From contig JAIUOO010000030.1 in the NCBI GenBank assembly GCA_020161695.1, positions 1 through 40,821 of the forward strand: 40,821 nucleotides of DNA, given 5' to 3'. The notes under the pieces were generated by a model. It was not told where the DNA came from, searched no databases, and saw only the letters and a list, made by a program, of their open reading frames with translations. The translations under genes were made by a program, and so were the position numbers. Below, piece after piece: positions 1-8,422 of the stretch (its first letter is position 1; every line of letters begins with the position of its first letter). The DNA comes from Pseudomonadota bacterium (lineage in GTDB: Bacteria; Pseudomonadota; Alphaproteobacteria; Rhizobiales; Phreatobacteraceae).

Positions 1-88
1 GATGGGCCTCCACCTCGGCATGGAGGTCACGGGCTGGCCGCCGGAGAATATCGAAGAGCTGGCAAAGCGCTTCGAGGACCATTACTGA
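1..88 (+). CDS. rpoA: RNA polymerase alpha subunit, C-terminal tail (partial)
   Basis: Only the last 28 codons are present; the gene starts left of the window. The readable frame begins at base 2 and ends in TGA at 86-88. It reads LGMEVTGWPPENIEELAKRF and ends in EDHY, which matches the end of the alphaproteobacterial RNA polymerase alpha C-terminal domain, the part that contacts UP elements and activators. rplQ follows 51 bp downstream, the usual order at the end of the ribosomal-protein alpha operon. The short length limits confidence, but sequence and neighbour agree. Confidence 0.9.
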   Translation, partial: MGLHLGMEVTGWPPENIEELAKRFEDHY

Positions 89-139
89 TCCCATTCCCCG
101 CCGACCGTGAGGTCCGCGGCCACCTGAGAGGACAAGGCG

Positions 140-559
140 ATGCGTCACGGCAAAGCCCACCGCAAGTTCAACCGCACGGCCGAGCATCGTCAGGCGATGT
201 TTGCCAACATGTGCGCCGCGTTGATCAAGCACGAGCAGATCGTCACCACCCTGCCGAAGGCGAAGGACCTGCGTCCGATCGTCGAGAAGCTGGTGACGCT
301 CGGCAAGCGCGGCGATCTGCACGCCCGCCGTCAGGCGGTGTCGCAGATCCGCGACATCGGCATGGTCAAGAAGCTGTTCGAGGTTCTCGGACCGCGCTAC
401 CAGTCGCGCCAGGGTGGCTACACCCGCGTGCTGAAGGCCGGCTTCCGCTACGGCGACAACGCGCCGGTGGCGGTGATCGAGTTCGTCGACCGCGACGTCG
501 ACGCCAAGGGCAAGGATTCCGGTCCGGTCCAGCCGCGCGCCGAGCAGGCTGCGGCCTGA
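140..559 (+). CDS. rplQ: 50S ribosomal protein L17
   Basis: A protein of 139 residues opening MRHGKAHRKFNRTAEHR, the diagnostic start of bacterial L17. The family core (MCAALIKHEQIVTTLPKAKDLRP, then LGPRYQSRQGGYTRVLKAGFRYGDNAPVAVIEFVDRD, quoted here as two separate segments) is intact. The last 20 or so residues are a variable tail rich in Gly, Pro and Ala. L17 is a large-subunit protein near the exit tunnel. It follows rpoA in the alpha operon, and the ATG is preceded by GAGAGGACAAGGCG, which supplies a ribosome binding site. A hairpin with a T-run at 588-629 ends the operon. Confidence 0.97.
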   Translation: MRHGKAHRKFNRTAEHRQAMFANMCAALIKHEQIVTTLPKAKDLRPIVEKLVTLGKRGDLHARRQAVSQIRDIGMVKKLFEVLGPRYQSRQGGYTRVLKAGFRYGDNAPVAVIEFVDRDVDAKGKDSGPVQPRAEQAAA

Positions 560-587
560 TCTGACCAACGGAAAGTGGGGCCGCTCC

Positions 588-629
588 AGGGCGGACCCGA
601 TGCAGGGGCGGCCTCCGGGTCGCCCTTTT
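588..629 (+). terminator. Intrinsic terminator after rplQ
   Basis: AGGGCG(G)ACCCG at 588-599 pairs with CGGGTCGCCCT at 616-626, with one bulged G. A TTTT run follows directly. It lies 28 bp after the rplQ stop and ends the rpoA-rplQ transcript. The opposing MFS gene ends at 650, so the hairpin also separates convergent units. Confidence 0.8.
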
Positions 630-649
630 GCGTTGTGGACCTGCTTTGC

Positions 650-1828
650 TCAGCGGCGCGCGGTCGCAAGTTCCGCCGCGAGGCCGGCTGCCATGACCGC
701 GCCGGCGAGGCCGAAGACCAGCCTGTGGCTGCCGGTGGCCGCGAGCAGGGCGGTGAAGCCATAGGCCGCACCCGCCTGGGCGACGGCGAAGACGACCGTC
801 TGGAGGGCCCAGGCTGCGGTATGGGCCTGCGGTCCGACGATCTCGCGCGTGCGCCCGGATGTCGACGAGCCGAGCCCGATCATCAGGCCGCCGGCCAGCA
901 TGGCCGAGAGCGTCAGCAGCGCGAGATTATGCGTGACCGCGGGCAGCGCCGCGCCGATCGCCATCAGGGCGACGATGATCCGCAGCACCGGCGCATAGCC
1001 GAAGCGGTCGGCGGCAAGGCCCGCGACCATCGGCGCGACGACGGCCGTCAATCCCGCCGCGACCCAGATCCAGCCGCCGACGCCGAGACCGAAGCCGAGA
1101 TCGCGCGCGACGTGGTCGACGAAGAAGATGGTGTGCGGCACATAGCCGGCGGCCGCGCCGCAATAGGCGGCGGCCAGGCCGAGATAGGCGGGGTCGCGCC
1201 GCCATGCAGGAGCCGACTGGCCGCGAGCCGGGGCTTCCGGTGGCGCGGAGCGCGGTAGCAGCGCCATCATCACGACGCTCGCCAGCGCGAGCACCGCGGC
1301 CAGCGCCAGCCATGCCGCTGCCGGTCCCGAGGCGGCGAAAGCCGGCACGGCGGTGCCCGACAGGACGAAGCCGGTGCCGACGCCTGCGAAGACCAGGCCG
1401 TTGGCGCGCCCCTTGTGCGAGGGCGCGACGACATTGGCGATGACCGGCGGGATGACGATCATCATGACGCCGCCCGTTGCTCCGGACAGGGCGCGCAGGG
1501 CGATGAAGAGCCAGCCCGGCAGCGGCACGGCCGAGGCGGCGAAGGCCAGCACCGCGAAGAACGCCGCCAGCGCCACGGCGACGCGAACGCCGAAGAAGCG
1601 GGCAGTGGCGAGCGCGGTTCCTGCGCCGACGATGTAGCCGGCGAGATTGAAGGCGGCCGCCAGATGCAGCGTCGTGGGCGTCGCCCAGCCGGCCTCGACC
1701 ATGGCGGGAATGAGCGGCGGATAGCCGAAACGGCCCATGCCGACACCGATCAGCAGGCCGCAATAGCCGGCGAGGGCCGGTCCGAAAAAGCCGGTCCAGC
1801 GGTCGCCAACCGGCGCGGGCGATGTCAC
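650..1828 (-). CDS. YbfB/YjiJ-family MFS transporter
   Basis: A 392-residue integral membrane protein with about 12 hydrophobic segments, the usual size for a major facilitator. The N-terminal stretch (GYCGLLIGVGMGRFGYPPLI) resembles YbfB/YjiJ-type MFS proteins, whose substrates are mostly unknown. A cytoplasmic loop rich in Arg and Pro near residue 195 separates two six-helix halves. The start is GTG at 1828 and overlaps the TGA of the upstream CnbZ-like gene (1825-1827), so the two are translationally coupled. Being last in an operon with two CnbZ-like proteins suggests it carries their substrate or product. That role is inference; the MFS assignment is firm. Confidence 0.88.
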   Translation of the reverse strand: MTSPAPVGDRWTGFFGPALAGYCGLLIGVGMGRFGYPPLIPAMVEAGWATPTTLHLAAAFNLAGYIVGAGTALATARFFGVRVAVALAAFFAVLAFAASAVPLPGWLFIALRALSGATGGVMMIVIPPVIANVVAPSHKGRANGLVFAGVGTGFVLSGTAVPAFAASGPAAAWLALAAVLALASVVMMALLPRSAPPEAPARGQSAPAWRRDPAYLGLAAAYCGAAAGYVPHTIFFVDHVARDLGFGLGVGGWIWVAAGLTAVVAPMVAGLAADRFGYAPVLRIIVALMAIGAALPAVTHNLALLTLSAMLAGGLMIGLGSSTSGRTREIVGPQAHTAAWALQTVVFAVAQAGAAYGFTALLAATGSHRLVFGLAGAVMAAGLAAELATARR

Positions 1829-2574
1829 AGCACGCGCTCGATGCCGACGCCGCGCGTGTCCATCAGGACCTCGAGGCCGACGATGGGCGGTCGGTCGAGA
1901 TGCCAGGTCACGCCCTTCCGCGCGGCCCCGCGCGCGACGATCTCGGAGCCGAGGAACGGAAAGATGTCGTGCAGCGTGTGGATCTGCGCCGCCGTCGTGT
2001 CGGCCCAGGTGAAGCCGAGCGGCGCCATCCGCGTTTCCATATGCATCAGCACGGTCAGCGCCTTCTCGCGGATCGCCTCGGGACTGGTGTCGCCGAAACG
2101 CACGATGCGCTCGGAGAAATGACCCGGCCCCTTGTCGAAGCCCTCGCCGGAGCCCGCGACCACGAAGGAGGGCAGGGATGCCTCGCCCTCGGCGACGAAG
2201 GAGAAGGCGTGGAGCGAGGGTTCGGTCGGCGTCTCGAAGGTCGGACAGACATTGGCCCGCGCGACTGGATTGGTCGTGCCGTCGGTGAGACCCCAGGCTG
2301 TCAGCGTGCCGACATAGATATCGTTGAACGCCTTGAAGCTCGTCTCGTCGAAGGGGGCGGGCGAGCGGAGTTCGCAGGCGCAGAAGGCCGTCAGCGGCCG
2401 GCCCGCACCGCGGATGATCTCCGCGGCCCGCGCGAACCCCGCCGCAAGCGGCAACGGTCGGCGGAACGTCACCCGCTCGATATGGTGGCCCGGCATGGCC
2501 GCGACGCTGCCCGAATACTGAAAGACATTGGGAACGAAGCGGTAGTTGCCGGGCGTGAAATCGAGAACCTCCAT
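1825..2574 (-). CDS. CnbZ-like protein, paralogue 1 (putative 2-aminomuconate-type deaminase)
   Basis: 249 residues. It shares its full length with the next gene upstream: DFTPGNYR near the start, FQYS, TAFCACELRSPAPF around residues 92-105, PVARANVCP, and RGAARKGVTWHLDRPP near the end. From memory this pattern matches proteins annotated as 2-amino-5-chloromuconate deaminase CnbZ, named after the chloronitrobenzene pathway of Comamonas; no search could be run. The conserved CACE motif is the obvious active-site candidate. Most family members sit in bacteria with no chloronitrobenzene pathway, so the true substrate is probably another enamine or imine. It starts 4 bp after the stop of paralogue 2 and overlaps the MFS start. 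Confidence 0.6.
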   Translation of the reverse strand: MEVLDFTPGNYRFVPNVFQYSGSVAAMPGHHIERVTFRRPLPLAAGFARAAEIIRGAGRPLTAFCACELRSPAPFDETSFKAFNDIYVGTLTAWGLTDGTTNPVARANVCPTFETPTEPSLHAFSFVAEGEASLPSFVVAGSGEGFDKGPGHFSERIVRFGDTSPEAIREKALTVLMHMETRMAPLGFTWADTTAAQIHTLHDIFPFLGSEIVARGAARKGVTWHLDRPPIVGLEVLMDTRGVGIERVL

Positions 2575-2578
2575 GGGG

Positions 2579-3331
2579 TCAGGCCGCCCGCTCGACCGAG
2601 ACGCTGCGGCAATCCATCTCGTAGTCGAGGCCGATCACCGGCGGCCGGTTGAAATGCCAGGAGAGGCCGTTGCGCGCCGCGCCGCGCCGGACGATTTCCT
2701 CGCCCATGAAGGGATGGATGTCGTGGACGCAGTAGACCTGCGTGGCCGTCGTATCCTTCCAGCCATGGCCGAAGGCGGCCATGCGATCTTCCATCCGGCC
2801 CAGCACGAAGGCCGCCTTCTCGCGGAGGGCGCCGGGGCTCGTGTCGTTCAGCCGGACGATGCGCTCGGCATAGGGGGCCGTGCCGTCGCGCGCCTCGGCC
2901 GAGCCGGAAATGACGAACTGCGGCGCGCCGGCATCGCCCTCGGCGATATAGGAAAAGGCGTGGAACGACGGCTCCGGTGGCCCACCGATCTCCGGGCAGA
3001 CATTGGAGCGCGCGACCGGATTGGCCTTGGTCTCGGCATTGTAGATGCCCCAGTCGGTGAGCGTGCCGACATAGACCTCATTGAAGGCCTTGAAGCCGGC
3101 ATCGTCGAAGGGTGCAGGCGAACGCAGCTCGCAGGCGCAGAATGCGGTGAGTGGCTGGCCGGCGCCCTGGATTATCTGCGCGATCTCAGCGAATCCGGCC
3201 TTGAGCGGCACCGGGTTGCGGAACATCACCCGTTCGATCCGATAGCCGGGCAGCGCCGCGACACCCGCCGAATACTGGAAGACGCTCGGCAGGTAGCGAT
3301 AATTGCCGGGAGTGAAATCGACTGTGGTCAT
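2579..3331 (-). CDS. CnbZ-like protein, paralogue 2
   Basis: 250 residues from the ATG at 3331 (MTTVDFTPGNYR), chosen because it aligns with the start of paralogue 1; the frame is open further upstream to 3439 without family similarity. It carries the same landmarks as its neighbour: FQYSAGVAALPGYRIERV, TAFCACELRSPAPF, PVARSNVCPEIG, RGAARNGLSWHFNRPP. The two are clearly diverged, so the duplication is old rather than a recent copy. The gene heads an apparent three-gene operon with paralogue 1 and the MFS transporter. A hairpin at 3439-3464 separates it from the ABC exporter upstream. The CnbZ assignment rests on recalled family features. Confidence 0.6.
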   Translation of the reverse strand: MTTVDFTPGNYRYLPSVFQYSAGVAALPGYRIERVMFRNPVPLKAGFAEIAQIIQGAGQPLTAFCACELRSPAPFDDAGFKAFNEVYVGTLTDWGIYNAETKANPVARSNVCPEIGGPPEPSFHAFSYIAEGDAGAPQFVISGSAEARDGTAPYAERIVRLNDTSPGALREKAAFVLGRMEDRMAAFGHGWKDTTATQVYCVHDIHPFMGEEIVRRGAARNGLSWHFNRPPVIGLDYEMDCRSVSVERAA

Positions 3332-3438
3332 GATGCCCTTCGGGTTTTTCCTCCCTGCGAGGGTCGCCACTGATCCCGCGGCGGTCAACACGCAGGAATG
3401 CATCGGGCGGGTGTGCGAAGGCCGCCGGCAGTGAAGCA

Positions 3439-3464
3439 CGGGCGCCCCGTTGCCGGGGCGCCCG
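3439..3464 (-). terminator. Hairpin after the ABC exporter gene
   Basis: CGGGCGCCCC (3439-3448) and GGGGCGCCCG (3455-3464) form a perfect 10-bp stem with a 6-nt loop, starting 4 bp beyond the stop of the minus-strand exporter gene. Only scattered T residues follow on the minus strand, so it is a strong hairpin with a weak U-tract. Confidence 0.65.
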
Positions 3465-3468
3465 CATG

Positions 3469-5304
3469 TCAGTCGTCGATCAGGCTCTCATCGGCGCGCA
3501 GGCGTGGAGCGTCGTCCGGCGCGATGCCCTTGGCGAGTTCCGAGACCTGCCGCTCGAACAGGGCGCGGTAGGCGCCGTCCTCGCGCTTCAGCAGCACCTC
3601 GTGGCTGCCCTCCTCGATGACCTCGCCCTGGTCGAAGACGAGGATGCGGTCCATCGCCCGGACGGTCGAGAGCCGGTGGGCGATGACGATCGTCGTCCGC
3701 CCGGCCATCAGCCGCTCCACCGCCTCCTGGATCAGCGCCTCCGATTCCGAATCGAGGCTCGATGTCGCCTCGTCCAGGATCAGGATCGGCGCATCCGCCA
3801 GGAAGGCCCGTGCCAGCGCCACGCGCTGCCGCTCGCCGCCCGACAGTTTCACGCCGCGCTCGCCGACAAGGGTCTCGTAGCCCTTCGGCAGGCGCATGAT
3901 GAAGTCGTGGGCATTGGCGAGGCGCGCCGCCTGCTCGACCTGCGCCCGGCTCGCGCCCGGCCGGCCATAGGCGATGTTCTCGGCCAGCGAGCGGTGGAAC
4001 AGCACCGGCTCCTGCTGGACGATGGCCATCTGCGAACGGAGGCTCGCCTGCGTGACGCCGGCAATGTCCTGACCGTCGATCAGGATGCTGCCGGCATTCA
4101 CGTCGTAGAGCCGCTGCACGAGCTTGACGAAGGTCGTCTTGCCCGAGCCCGACCGCCCCACGAGCCCGACCTTCTCTCCCGCGGCGATCGTCAGCGAGAA
4201 GTCGCGGTAGAGCGGTTCGGCATGGCCGCCATAGTGGAAGGTCACCCGGTCGAAGGCGATTTCGCCAGCCGTCACGGTCATCGCGCGCGCGCCCGCGCGA
4301 TCCGCCACGCCGTAAGGCAGGGCGTCCATGGCGACCAGCTCCTCCATGTCATTGACCGAGCGCTGGAGATTGTGGACGTGCTGGCCGACGTCGCGGAGAT
4401 AGCCGTGGACCACCGCGTAGGAGGTCAGCACGAAGGCAACGTCGCCAGGCGAGGCCTGTCCCTTGGCCCAGAGCCAGATGACGAGGCCGACCACCGAGCC
4501 GCGCAGCGCGAGCAGGACCAATTGCTGCGCGGTGCCCGAGTTGGTGCCGCGCACCCAGGTCCGCCGCGTCTTCTGCGCCCAGCGCGACAGCGTGCCGGAA
4601 AGGCGCGCGTCCTCCCGCGCCTCCGCGCCATAGGCCTTCACGACCGGGTTGCAGGATATGGCGTCCGCCAGCGCGCCGCCGACCCTGGTGTCCCAGGCAT
4701 TGGCGAGGCGGGCCGCCGGCGCGACATAGCCAAGCGACAGCGCGACCGTGACGGCGACATAGACGACCGACCCCATGAAGACGACGAGGCCCATGGCCGG
4801 CCAGTGCCAGGCGAGCAGGGCGGTCGTGCCGACCAGCACGACGACGGATGGCCAGAGGGCGCCGAGGATCGTGTCGTGCAGCAGGTCGAGCGCCCACATG
4901 CCGCGCGTGATCTTGCGCACGGTCGAGCCGGCGAAATTGCTGGCGTGCCAGTCGGTCGAAAAGCGCTGGAGGCGGGCGAAAGCCTCCTCGGCGGTCTCGC
5001 TCATGGTGCGCAGCGTCAGCGTCGTGATGCCGATGAACGAAGCATGGCGGAACAGCACGGTGACCGCGCCGAGCGCCAGCATGCCGGCGAGCGCCCAGAG
5101 CGCCGCCTCCATGCCGCCCTGTCCGGCGACGGCATCGACGAGACGGCCGGCATAGACCGGCACGAGAAACTCGGCCGTGGTCGCCGCCATGAAGGTCGCG
5201 GCTACCGCTGCGACGCGCAGGGGCGTGCGCATCCAGTGGCGGAAGGTGAAGGCGAGAACCGCGCGGAACGGCTCGCGCCGCCCGGTTTCAGACGATGAAG
5301 ACAT
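3469..5304 (-). CDS. ABC exporter, fused permease and ATPase (MsbA/MDR type)
   Basis: A 611-residue half-transporter. The N-terminal ~330 residues form a type 1 exporter membrane domain with about six hydrophobic segments. The C-terminal ATPase has a Walker A GRSGSGKTT (Lys about 389), Q-loop region IVQQEP, signature LSGGERQRVALARA, Walker B ILILDEATSSLD and H-loop IVIAHRLST. All catalytic elements are intact. Half-transporters of this size dimerise in the inner membrane and export lipids, drugs or peptides; the substrate cannot be read here. It is probably monocistronic, with a hairpin just after its stop and a 350-bp gene-free gap before its start. The ATG at 5304 is preceded by GGGAAG. Confidence 0.93.
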   Translation of the reverse strand: MSSSSETGRREPFRAVLAFTFRHWMRTPLRVAAVAATFMAATTAEFLVPVYAGRLVDAVAGQGGMEAALWALAGMLALGAVTVLFRHASFIGITTLTLRTMSETAEEAFARLQRFSTDWHASNFAGSTVRKITRGMWALDLLHDTILGALWPSVVVLVGTTALLAWHWPAMGLVVFMGSVVYVAVTVALSLGYVAPAARLANAWDTRVGGALADAISCNPVVKAYGAEAREDARLSGTLSRWAQKTRRTWVRGTNSGTAQQLVLLALRGSVVGLVIWLWAKGQASPGDVAFVLTSYAVVHGYLRDVGQHVHNLQRSVNDMEELVAMDALPYGVADRAGARAMTVTAGEIAFDRVTFHYGGHAEPLYRDFSLTIAAGEKVGLVGRSGSGKTTFVKLVQRLYDVNAGSILIDGQDIAGVTQASLRSQMAIVQQEPVLFHRSLAENIAYGRPGASRAQVEQAARLANAHDFIMRLPKGYETLVGERGVKLSGGERQRVALARAFLADAPILILDEATSSLDSESEALIQEAVERLMAGRTTIVIAHRLSTVRAMDRILVFDQGEVIEEGSHEVLLKREDGAYRALFERQVSELAKGIAPDDAPRLRADESLIDD

Positions 5305-5654
5305 GATGGCTTCCCGGCCCCCGAAGGCAGCCGGCTCCGCAATGGCGAACCGGAATCGCGCGGCGCGAAATCAGGTCCGGAATGACGAACGAACGGGGAT
5401 GGAAATCGGCTCAGGACCGCATCGGGCGGTCCGCGGCAGCGGCAGGGTCTGGCCTAACGGCGGGACCGGCCGGAGGGCGTGTTGAACATCAGAATATGCA
5501 TTCAGCCCTCCCTCGTGCGTGTTGGAGCCGGCAGTTTCAATGGCATGGTGCGTTGGCCGTTTCAACCCGCAGGTGGTGCGGCGTGCCAACGCAGATGCCA
5601 GCCTGCTGCCGCCTTTCCCTTCCGGGAGCGCGGCGCGGCAGCTATATTCGCGGC
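5305..5654. other. Gene-free, hairpin-rich intergenic region between ABC exporter and DegP genes
   Basis: This 350-bp divergent gap has no convincing coding frame. It contains at least three inverted repeats: GGACCG / CGGTCC (5414-5432), GGAGGGC / GCCCTCC (5472-5511, with an inner TGAA / TTCA) and GCGTTGG / CCAACGC (5550-5592) enclosing CCGCA / TGCGG (5567-5581). Both divergent promoters must lie here. A TATATT element at 5643-5648 sits just before the DegP start. Confidence 0.5.
5643..5648 (+). promoter_or_regulatory. Candidate -10 element abutting the DegP start codon
   Basis: TATATT ends 6 bp before the DegP ATG at 5655. If it is a -10 box, transcription would begin at or next to the A of the start codon, giving a leaderless mRNA. 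No good -35 is visible (TTCCGG at 5620-5625 is poor). The match CTATAT also resembles the -10 half of heat-shock sigma-32 promoters, but the CTTG half is not found at the right distance. Confidence 0.35.
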
Positions 5655-7070
5655 ATGACCAGATTCAGCCTTCTCGCCGCCGCGGCCCTCATCGCCGCCA
5701 TCGCTCCCGCCTCGGCGCAAGCCCAGCGCCAGGCCCCCCAGACCCGCGCGGAGGTGCAATTGTCCTTCGCGCCCGTGGTCAGGCGGGCGGCCCCCGCCGT
5801 CGTCAACGTCTATGGCGCGCGCGTCGAGCAGGTGCAGAATCACCCCTTCTTCGACGATCCGATGTTCCGCCGCTTCTTCGGCAATCGTGGCGGCGGGCAG
5901 GGGCAGGGTCCGCAGCGCGCCGAGGTAGCCCGCTCGCTCGGCTCGGGCGTTATCATCGACCGCTCCGGCCTCGTGGTGACCAACAACCACGTGGTCGAGA
6001 ACATGACCGAGGTGAAGGTCGCCTTCGCCGACCGGCGCGAGTTCGAGGTCGAGATCGTGCTGCGCGACCCGCGCACCGACCTCGCCGTGTTGAAGCTGAA
6101 GAACCCGCCCACCGACCTCGTCACCCTCGACATCGGCGATTCCGAAGCGCTGGAGGTCGGCGACATCGTGCTGGCCATCGGCAATCCGTTCGGCGTCGGC
6201 CAGACGGTGACACAGGGCATCGTCTCGGCGCTCGCCCGCAGCCAGGTGGGCGTTTCCGACTACCAGTCCTTCGTGCAGACGGACGCGGCCATCAATCCCG
6301 GCAATTCCGGCGGTGCGCTCGTCGATATGAACGGCCGCCTGATCGGCATCAACACGGCAATCTTCTCGCGCTCGGGCGGCAGCCACGGCATCGGCTTCGC
6401 CATTCCGACCGCCATGGTCCGCCTGATCATCGAATCGGCCAAGGCCGGCAGCCAGACGGTGCAGCGCCCCTGGTTCGGCGGGCGCCTGCAGACGGTCACA
6501 GCCGATGTCGCGGAAAGCCTGCGCCTCGCGCGGCCGTCCGGTGCGCTGATCGTGTCGGTCGTGGCCAATTCGCCCGCCGCGCGCGCGGGCCTGCGCGCGG
6601 GCGACCTGATCACCGCCGTCGACAGTCACCAGATCGACGATCCCGACGCCTTCGGCTACCGGTTCGGCGTCCGCCCCATCGGCGGTGTCGCGAGCCTCGC
6701 CGTCACCCGCAACGGCCGCTCGCTGGTCGTGCCGGTCGCGCTGGAAGCCGCGCCGCGCGGCGGCCAGGATGCCGAACAGATCACCGGCCTCTCGCCGTTC
6801 CAGGGCGTGACGGTCGCGACGCTGTCGCCGGGCATTGCCGACGAATTGCGGGTCAATCACCGCTCCGAGGGCGTAGTCATCACCAAGGTCGAGCCTGGAT
6901 CGCCGGCCGCCCAGGTGGGCCTCCAGCCGGGCGACGTCGTGCTCGGCGTCAATGGCCGGGAGATCAAGGCACCGACCGACCTCCAGCAGGCGACGGCCCA
7001 GCGCGCGCGCCTCTGGCGCTTCCAGATCGACCGCGGCGGGCAGGTCATCAACTCGATGATGGGCGGCTGA
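5655..7070 (+). CDS. DegP/Do-family periplasmic serine protease
   Basis: 471 residues from the ATG at 5655, chosen because a signal peptide follows at once (MTRFSLLAAAALIAAIAPASA, cleavage near residue 21). The trypsin-like domain has the complete triad: His112 in NNHVVEN, Asp142 in RTDLAVLK, Ser218 in NPGNSGGAL. Two PDZ domains follow at about 273-360 and 381-470, with GLRAGDLI and GLQPGDVV as their core motifs. This is the layout of HtrA/DegP/DegQ enzymes, which degrade or refold damaged envelope proteins. The following rarA start lies 1 bp past the stop, so the pair is probably cotranscribed. Which HtrA paralogue this is cannot be told from the sequence. Confidence 0.93.
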   Translation: MTRFSLLAAAALIAAIAPASAQAQRQAPQTRAEVQLSFAPVVRRAAPAVVNVYGARVEQVQNHPFFDDPMFRRFFGNRGGGQGQGPQRAEVARSLGSGVIIDRSGLVVTNNHVVENMTEVKVAFADRREFEVEIVLRDPRTDLAVLKLKNPPTDLVTLDIGDSEALEVGDIVLAIGNPFGVGQTVTQGIVSALARSQVGVSDYQSFVQTDAAINPGNSGGALVDMNGRLIGINTAIFSRSGGSHGIGFAIPTAMVRLIIESAKAGSQTVQRPWFGGRLQTVTADVAESLRLARPSGALIVSVVANSPAARAGLRAGDLITAVDSHQIDDPDAFGYRFGVRPIGGVASLAVTRNGRSLVVPVALEAAPRGGQDAEQITGLSPFQGVTVATLSPGIADELRVNHRSEGVVITKVEPGSPAAQVGLQPGDVVLGVNGREIKAPTDLQQATAQRARLWRFQIDRGGQVINSMMGG

Positions 7071-7071
7071 G

Positions 7072-8376
7072 TTGGACCTGTTCGAGGCGGCGGGGCCGGA
7101 CCCGAAGGCGCCGCGCCCGCTCGCCGACCGCCTCCGGCCGAAATCGCTCGCCGAAGTGGCGGGTCAGGAGCACCTGACCGGCCCGGATGGTGCGCTGACG
7201 CGCCTCCTGCGCACCCGTTCGCTCGGCTCCCTCGTCTTCTGGGGTCCGCCCGGCACCGGCAAGACCACGGTCGCGCGCCTGCTCGCGGGCGAGACCGATC
7301 TCGCCTTCGAGCAGATTTCCGCGATCTTCACCGGCGTCGCGGACCTCAAGAAGGTGTTCGAGCAGGCCCGCTCCCGCCGGGTTCAGGGCCGGGGAACGCT
7401 GCTCTTCGTCGACGAGATCCACCGTTTCAACCGCTCGCAGCAGGATGCCTTCCTGCCCGTCGTCGAGGACGGCACGGTGACGCTCGTCGGCGCGACGACG
7501 GAAAACCCGTCCTTCGAGCTGAATGCGGCTCTCCTCTCCCGCGCGCGCGTGCTGACGTTCCGCTCCCTCGACGACGAGGCGCTGGAGAAGCTCCTGGCGC
7601 GGGCCGAGGAGATGGAGGGCAAGCCGCTGCCGCTCGATAGCGATGCCCGCGTCGCGCTCGTTCGCATGGCGGACGGCGACGGACGGGCGGTGCTGACGCT
7701 TGCCGAGGAGGTCTGGCGCGCGGCGGGTGCGGGCGAGACCTTCGATACGGCCGGCCTTGCCGAGATCGTCCAGCGCCGGGCGCCGATCTACGACAAGGCG
7801 CAGGAGGGGCACTACAACCTCATTTCCGCGCTTCACAAGACGGTGCGCGGCTCCGACCCGGACGCGGCGCTCTACTATCTCGCGCGGATGCTGGATGCCG
7901 GCGAGAACCCGCTGTTCATTGCGCGTCGCGTGGTGCGCATGGCGGTGGAGGATATCGGCCTCGCCGACCCGCAGGCCCTCGTCGTCGCCAATGCCGCCAA
8001 GGACGCCTATGATTTCCTCGGGAGCCCGGAGGGCGAACTGGCGCTCGCCAATGCCGTGATCTACGTCGCCACCGCGCCGAAATCGAATGCCGCTTATACC
8101 GCCTGGAAGGCGGCGCTTGGCGTTGCCAAGGAGCGCGGCAGCCTGACGCCGCCGAAGACCATCCTCAACGCGCCGACCAAGCTGATGAAGTCGGAGGGCT
8201 ATGGCGAGGGCTATGCCTACGATCACGACCAGCCCGACGCCTTCTCCGGACAGGACTATTGGCCCGAGGCGCTGGGACGACAGTCGTTCTACCGGCCGGT
8301 CGAGCGCGGCTTCGAGCGCGAGGTGGCCAAGCGCATGGAATGGTGGGCGAAGCTCCGGAAAGAGCGGGGCGGATAG
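7072..8376 (+). CDS. rarA: Replication-associated recombination protein A (RarA/MgsA)
   Basis: A 434-residue AAA+ ATPase of the clamp-loader clade that acts at stalled replication forks. Walker A GPPGTGKTT covers residues 58-66, and Walker B LLFVDEIHRFN has Asp114-Glu115. Sensor-1 (GATTENPSF) and the C-terminal RarA block (LYYLARMLDAGENPLFIARR) are present, as is the ending typical of the family (PDAFSGQDYWPE). The start must be TTG at 7072: the frame is closed by a stop at 7057-7059 and no ATG or GTG lies between that stop and conserved sequence. It begins 1 bp after the DegP stop, so translational coupling is likely. Confidence 0.95.
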   Translation: MDLFEAAGPDPKAPRPLADRLRPKSLAEVAGQEHLTGPDGALTRLLRTRSLGSLVFWGPPGTGKTTVARLLAGETDLAFEQISAIFTGVADLKKVFEQARSRRVQGRGTLLFVDEIHRFNRSQQDAFLPVVEDGTVTLVGATTENPSFELNAALLSRARVLTFRSLDDEALEKLLARAEEMEGKPLPLDSDARVALVRMADGDGRAVLTLAEEVWRAAGAGETFDTAGLAEIVQRRAPIYDKAQEGHYNLISALHKTVRGSDPDAALYYLARMLDAGENPLFIARRVVRMAVEDIGLADPQALVVANAAKDAYDFLGSPEGELALANAVIYVATAPKSNAAYTAWKAALGVAKERGSLTPPKTILNAPTKLMKSEGYGEGYAYDHDQPDAFSGQDYWPEALGRQSFYRPVERGFEREVAKRMEWWAKLRKERGG

Positions 8377-8422
8377 CCGCTTTGCGCTTCATTCCGGCGG
8401 AAACCTCGTCTAACGCTTGGAT

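Noticed and set aside
5371..5589. Minus-strand 72-codon frame in the DegP upstream gap
   Set aside because: No ribosome binding site, irregular composition, and it covers several inverted repeats.
8377..8422. Possible fluoride riboswitch before crcB
   Set aside because: Only 46 bp separate rarA from crcB, and no crcB-motif pseudoknot sequence is visible.
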